From: Enoplolaimus lenunculus
Lineage: Eukaryota; Nematoda; Enoplea; Enoplida; Thoracostomopsidae
Direction: 5' to 3'
Length of the DNA: 64,000 nucleotides
Assembly: GCA_030248215.1 (NCBI GenBank)
Contig: JASANG010003061.1
Coordinates: 62,001-126,000 of the forward strand
Under the pieces are notes generated by a model. It ran no database searches, had not been told where the DNA came from, and worked only from the letters and a program-made list of their open reading frames with translations. Positions 60,201-64,000 of this stretch are shown here, piece after piece. A program made the translations under genes and the position numbers. Each line of letters begins with the position of its first letter. Positions within the stretch are counted from its first letter, which is position 1.

Positions 60201-61174
60201 GAACGTAATATTTGACGGCAATTTGCGTTTCACAACTGCTGCAATTCAAAAAGCTATCGCTCAGCAGCTGTAAACGGAGAACACTCATCGACCTGATTCA
60301 ACCAATACTCAAAGTTCTACGCCATCTCGCTACGAAACTGTAACGCTCCAACAGCTGCATGGCGATGCGATTCTATCCACAAGCGGTTGAAACGGATGTT
60401 GCGTTTAAGGATTACGCTAGCAGCAAGGGAAAATAGTATGGTCCACTCTGTTTTCGTTAACATCAACCGAGGAAAATGCAACGGCGCAACCAGTGTGCGT
60501 AATAAACCATCAGAATTAAGATATGCACATATACGACACCAGCGCTACCCATGGCTTATAACAGAGCCTTTCAGAGGTCGTGGGCTTGGCCTGGTCGTCA
60601 CAAAATATGTTAAAAAAGGCCTAAGTTTTTGTGAATATCACGGCCACAATTATCGTCTTACAACAAATTAGTTTGATGCAAAAGTGAATGCGCTGGAGGA
60701 AAATAGACAGTTTGATTTGGCGCGTAAATTTCGAAACTACTCTATGGCATGAAACAAGTGGTTCATGCAATGCGATATAATTAATCGATCTGCACGACTA
60801 CGAAAGGGTCTTGGCGCGGTACTCCAATCATAGTGAAAGTTGCATGCGACACCGAAGGCACGTACCATGAAGATTAATGTCATGGGTGTTAAAGGTATGA
60901 AGGTCCCTGTTGGAAAGAATTCCGCTGGAATTCATAGTCTGTCGGTTGGCGTACTCGTTGCAACCCGCGATATACAAGCCGGAACCGGGGTCCTATGGGA
61001 CTACAGTTTGAAGTTCTTCAACAATAATGATGTCCCCTGGAAACACTACTGCATCTGCAAAAGGCCGAGTTGCGAACCCGAAATGCGACGATTCTTTGAC
61101 GGAAAGAGTAAGCCCGATTTGTTTCTTATTGCTGTTAATTATACTTTAGTTAGCTCAAAGCACCAAATGTCTTA
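57241..61174 (+). pseudogene. SET-family copy A: C2H2 finger + Thr/Pro repeats + SET/post-SET, degraded
   Basis: A first exon MAETVDE (57241-57261, donor GTAAAA) can be paired with an acceptor at 57603. After it comes a C2H2-finger-like stretch (RCPFNAC ... MDMHIKVAH). A Thr/Pro-rich region built of 39-residue repeats follows (57971-58306), then a Ser-rich region and a central region of several hundred residues that I do not recognise (about 59010-60270). The end is a SET domain: RGLGLVVTKYVKKG with CEYHGH, an NHS motif near 60820-60834, and VLVATRDIQAG with LWDYSL. A post-SET cluster CICKRPSC (C-x-C-x4-C) closes it. SET proteins methylate histone lysines. The reading frame is broken in several places, so no whole protein is made. 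Whether it is an amplified host gene or cargo of a mobile element is undecided. Confidence 0.7.
57971..58306 (+). repeat. Three 117-bp tandem repeats (39-residue Thr/Pro unit)
   Basis: Units start at 57971, 58088 and 58205, exactly 117 bases apart, each opening with a variant of CCATCAATTGCAGCAGTAAC and encoding (P/L)SIA-VTTQ ... TTPSA. The in-frame period shows the repeats were selected or generated as coding units. Confidence 0.9.
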
Positions 61175-61191
61175 GTTAACTAGTTAGCTCT

Positions 61192-61830
61192 TAATGGGTT
61201 CGCTGTGTAACTCAAAGTTATTACTTTCAGCTCGAAAACTTATTTTTCATTGTCTTGCACACGAAACGTCCACCAGGCTTGGAAAAAATTGTCAATACAG
61301 GTTTGAAGCCAAAGGACGTAACTTTATAACCATTATTTTTTAATTATCTTGCGACGAAGCGTTTTAGAGCCTTCAGAAACATTCTTAAAAAAGTTTGTAT
61401 GCAAAGCATGTAACTTTTTACTGGGAATCCAATAGTGAAAACAAAAATCCTCTCTCTATCGTAGTTCCCGGGATATCTTTTTAATGGGTTAGCTATGTAA
61501 CTCAAATTTTCTTATTTTTAACTTACAAATTTATTTTCTAGTTTTCTCGTCAACTTGAAACTTCGAAACTTATTTTTTCAATATCTCGCCACAAAACGTC
61601 TACAGCTTTGGAAATATTTAAAAAAGTTTGAACAAAGGATGTAACTTTTTAAAGGATCATTGGTGCAGAAAACTTGTCTATCTTCTTCGGCAGCTTTTCA
61701 ATGTTTAGCTGTATACCTTAAATTGTCTTAGTTTCGTCTTAAACCTTATTCTTATTCATCTTGCCAATGACGTGCTATAACCTTTTCGAGAATCCGTTGC
61801 TAAAATGAGTCTATTTTTCTTAGATAGCCG
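61192..61830 (+). repeat. Degenerate repeats 3' of SET copy A
   Basis: TTAATGGGTTCGCTGTGTAAC (61192) recurs as TTAATGGGTTAGCTATGTAA (61481) and in a weaker form near 61690. Between these, ACTTATTTTT...ATCTTGCGACGAAGCG-like words and AAAAAAGTTTGNANNCAAAG recur three to four times. Two nested periods of about 130 and 290 bases are suggested. Confidence 0.6.
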
Positions 61831-62149
61831 CTATAATAGAGTAGCAGCGAATTAAAAGTTCGTATTTCAGCATTAAGTAAACACTGGACTTTTGTCGGTG
61901 TTCCGCATCCGGAGTCAATGTCATTGAACCGGAGAACAAAATTAGTGCATTAAATTATTTTTATTCCAACTACTCAAACAACTACCACATCTTATCATTC
62001 AGACGGTTAACTTTGTATTTCTCTGTTTGTTTATGTCGGTAGTATAATCGTGATGTACTTTACAAGGTTCATCATAATTTTATTGAGAATTCCTTTAAAT
62101 TTATGTTCGATTTGAATTCGCCATAAAGCCGTGGGTATTCCGTCACCTC
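61831..62149. other. Spacer between SET copies A and B
   Basis: AT-rich; no matching segment in copy A was found and nothing was recognised. Confidence 0.5.
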
Positions 62150-64000
62150 GCTCGTATTAGCATGATCAGTTAAAGGCTGGATCGTTATCGCTTTGTTCTC
62201 AAAACGGCAATATCGATCTTCACGAGGGGTCGAGAGTGTCGCAAAGCAGTTAAGCGACTTTCAAACCAAAGACGGCACAGATCGCGCAGCTTTAAGACCA
62301 GAAGCGCACAACTTCATACCGCTTCATCGCCACGACGCCGAACGGTGTTCGCAAAAGGTCGCAATTCTTCTGACTGTGCAAGAGCATGACGGCGAAACAG
62401 GACGAGGCTTTTTACGTTCGAGTCCAGAATGGAAAGCTATCCAAAAGCGGGTCAAAGAGCTCACTTTCGATTTCCAGTTCAAGTTCCGAAGTGTATGAGA
62501 CATTCCATCGGATCTGGGGTTGTATCGAGGCCAAGTTAATTTCTTCGGATAAAATACAACGAATTATTTTTTGGTCAATAGGAGTGGACGGTCTGTTGGC
62601 AGCGAGGTCAGTTGTTCAGTCAGTTTTTGGTATGCTGTACGGAGGAGTCAAAGACTTTCCCGCATGCCATGCCATTTGGCAGGCGTTAACCTCGATGAAC
62701 ACAATGATCTCGGCTATTCTAAATGGCTTCGCCCTACGATACATCAACCATTCGGGGAAAACACAAGCCAACGCTTACGCCCGGACAACAGAGCAAGGTA
62801 ACGCAAAAGACTACGAGCATTTTTTAATGTTGTACACAGCTTCTGGAGTGTCAAATCAAGGTGTTGCCCGTGAAAATTTCAAAACAGCGGCGGAGTAAAG
62901 TACCTGTCTATAGACAATGCTCTCTTGCGTGGAAAGTCCCTACAACAGCGCTGAATATCGTATTTCGTGTGCTCAGCCGTCTTCTCTATGCGAGTACATA
63001 AAGAGTAGAGTTCGAGCGCTGTTTCCTGTCACTCTCGGGAATCAAAAGTAGTCGGCTTCTATCACTCGCAACAGTAGTTTGCTTCGTGAATTTCCTGAAT
63101 ACGACAATTCGAAGGCAGTAAAGCAATGCATCGAATTTTACAATCGCCATCTCGTACGAGAACATCGCATTGCACAATGCGTTTTGGCGTTTGAGATTGA
63201 ACACGCTACTGCTTTAGCGACATGTTCAGCAGAAGACGCATACAAGTGGGGCTTCGACACTGTGGCAGCACTGAACGTAATATTTAACGGCAATTTGCGT
63301 TTCACAACTACTGTAATTCAAAAAGCTATCGCTCAGCAGCTGTAGACTGAGAACACTCATCGACCTGATTCGACCAATACTCAAAGTTCTCCGCCATCTC
63401 GCTACAAAACTGTAATGCCCCAACAGCTGCATGGCGATGCGATTCTATCCACAAGCAGTTGAAAAGGATGTTGCCTTCAAGGATTATAGCAGCAAGGGAA
63501 AATAGTATGATCCACTCTGTTTTCATTAACGTCACCCGAGGGAAATGCAACGGCGCAACCAGTGTGCGGAATAAACCATCAGAATTAAGATATGCACATA
63601 TACGACAACAGCGCTACCCATGGCTTATAACAGAGCCTTTCAAATGTCGTGGGCTTGGCCTGGTCGTCACAAAATATGTTAAAAAAAGGCCTAAGTTTTT
63701 GTGAATATCACGGCCACAATTATCGTCTTACAACACAGGAGTTTGGTGCAAAAGTGAATGCGCTGGAGGAAAATAGACAGTTTGATTTGGCGCGTAAATT
63801 TCGAAACTACTCTATGGAATTAAACGAGTGTTTCATGCAATGCGATATAATTAATAATCGATCTGCACGACTACGAAAGGGGCTTGGCGCGGTACTCCAA
63901 TCATAGTCAAAAGTTGCATGCGACACCGAAGGCACGTACCGTGTAGGTTAATGTCATGGGTGCGAACGATATGAAGGTCCCTGTTGGAAACAATTCCGCT
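62150..64000 (+). pseudogene. SET-family copy B: central region + SET, runs off the window
   Basis: Very similar to copy A from 59210 onward (long stretches with only a few percent difference). It begins in the middle of the central region and continues beyond the window end. Copy B keeps about 200 bases (63015-63220) that copy A lacks. The SET start (RCRGLGLVVTKYVKKG region, CEYHGH) and the NHS motif (63893-63907) are present; the post-SET part lies beyond the window. As in copy A the frame is broken in several places. Some breaks are shared with copy A, which suggests that an already damaged copy was duplicated. Confidence 0.75.

Noticed and set aside
1-64000. CRISPR arrays, rRNA genes, riboswitches and bacterial operons
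   Set aside because: None seen; intron-bearing animal genes make a prokaryotic origin untenable, and no rRNA-like sequence was recognised.

Overview
This is a stretch of animal nuclear DNA: AT-rich, gene-sparse, with spliceosomal introns and many small repeats. Six host protein genes can be read with good support. In order they are ANKMY2 (+, 4 exons), TAF10 (-, 4 exons), a chloride intracellular channel/GST-like gene (-, 1 exon), a doublecortin-domain gene (-, 4 exons), a secreted pancreatic-type lipase (-, 1 exon) and a Frizzled-4-like Wnt receptor (-, 5 exons). The gene content is that of a non-vertebrate metazoan. Introns are short (0.3-1.5 kb), acceptors are terse (TTTTAG/TTTCAG without a long pyrimidine tract) and donors are often GTTNNT. 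An ascidian-like tunicate would fit, but the sequence alone does not prove the phylum.

Layout. 1-2.4 kb is non-coding with a small inverted-repeat element. 2.5-7.9 kb is a nearly full-length two-ORF LINE (L1/Tx1-like). It lacks its 5' end and is spoiled by an odd G/A-homopolymer patch near 5.3-5.6 kb. 8.4-12.6 kb is ANKMY2. 12.7-14.3 kb holds inverted-repeat elements, one nested in another. 14.9-19.3 kb carries TAF10 and CLIC. 20.7-22.5 kb is repeats, including a 674-bp element with TTA target duplications and an array of E2F-site-like 20-mers. 23.2-26.4 kb is the doublecortin-domain gene, with a MITE in intron 2. 31.4-32.8 kb is the lipase. 36.4-41.8 kb is Frizzled, with two hAT-like MITEs in its introns. 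41.8-53.4 kb has no gene I can support. 53.4-54.9 kb has two more MITEs and a tRNA-like sequence. 56.6-64.0 kb contains three related, degraded copies of an unusual gene or element. Its best copy joins a C2H2 zinc finger, a Thr/Pro-rich tandem-repeat region, an unrecognised central region and a SET plus post-SET histone-methyltransferase-like end.

The host genes do not form a pathway. They are ordinary neighbours: transcription (TAF10), Wnt reception (Frizzled), microtubule binding (doublecortin), ciliary/Hedgehog-linked scaffold (ANKMY2), membrane/redox (CLIC) and lipid hydrolysis (lipase). The least explained content is the SET-domain repeat family at the right end and the set of short repeat families. 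One of those families carries TTAGGC-like telomere-type motifs.
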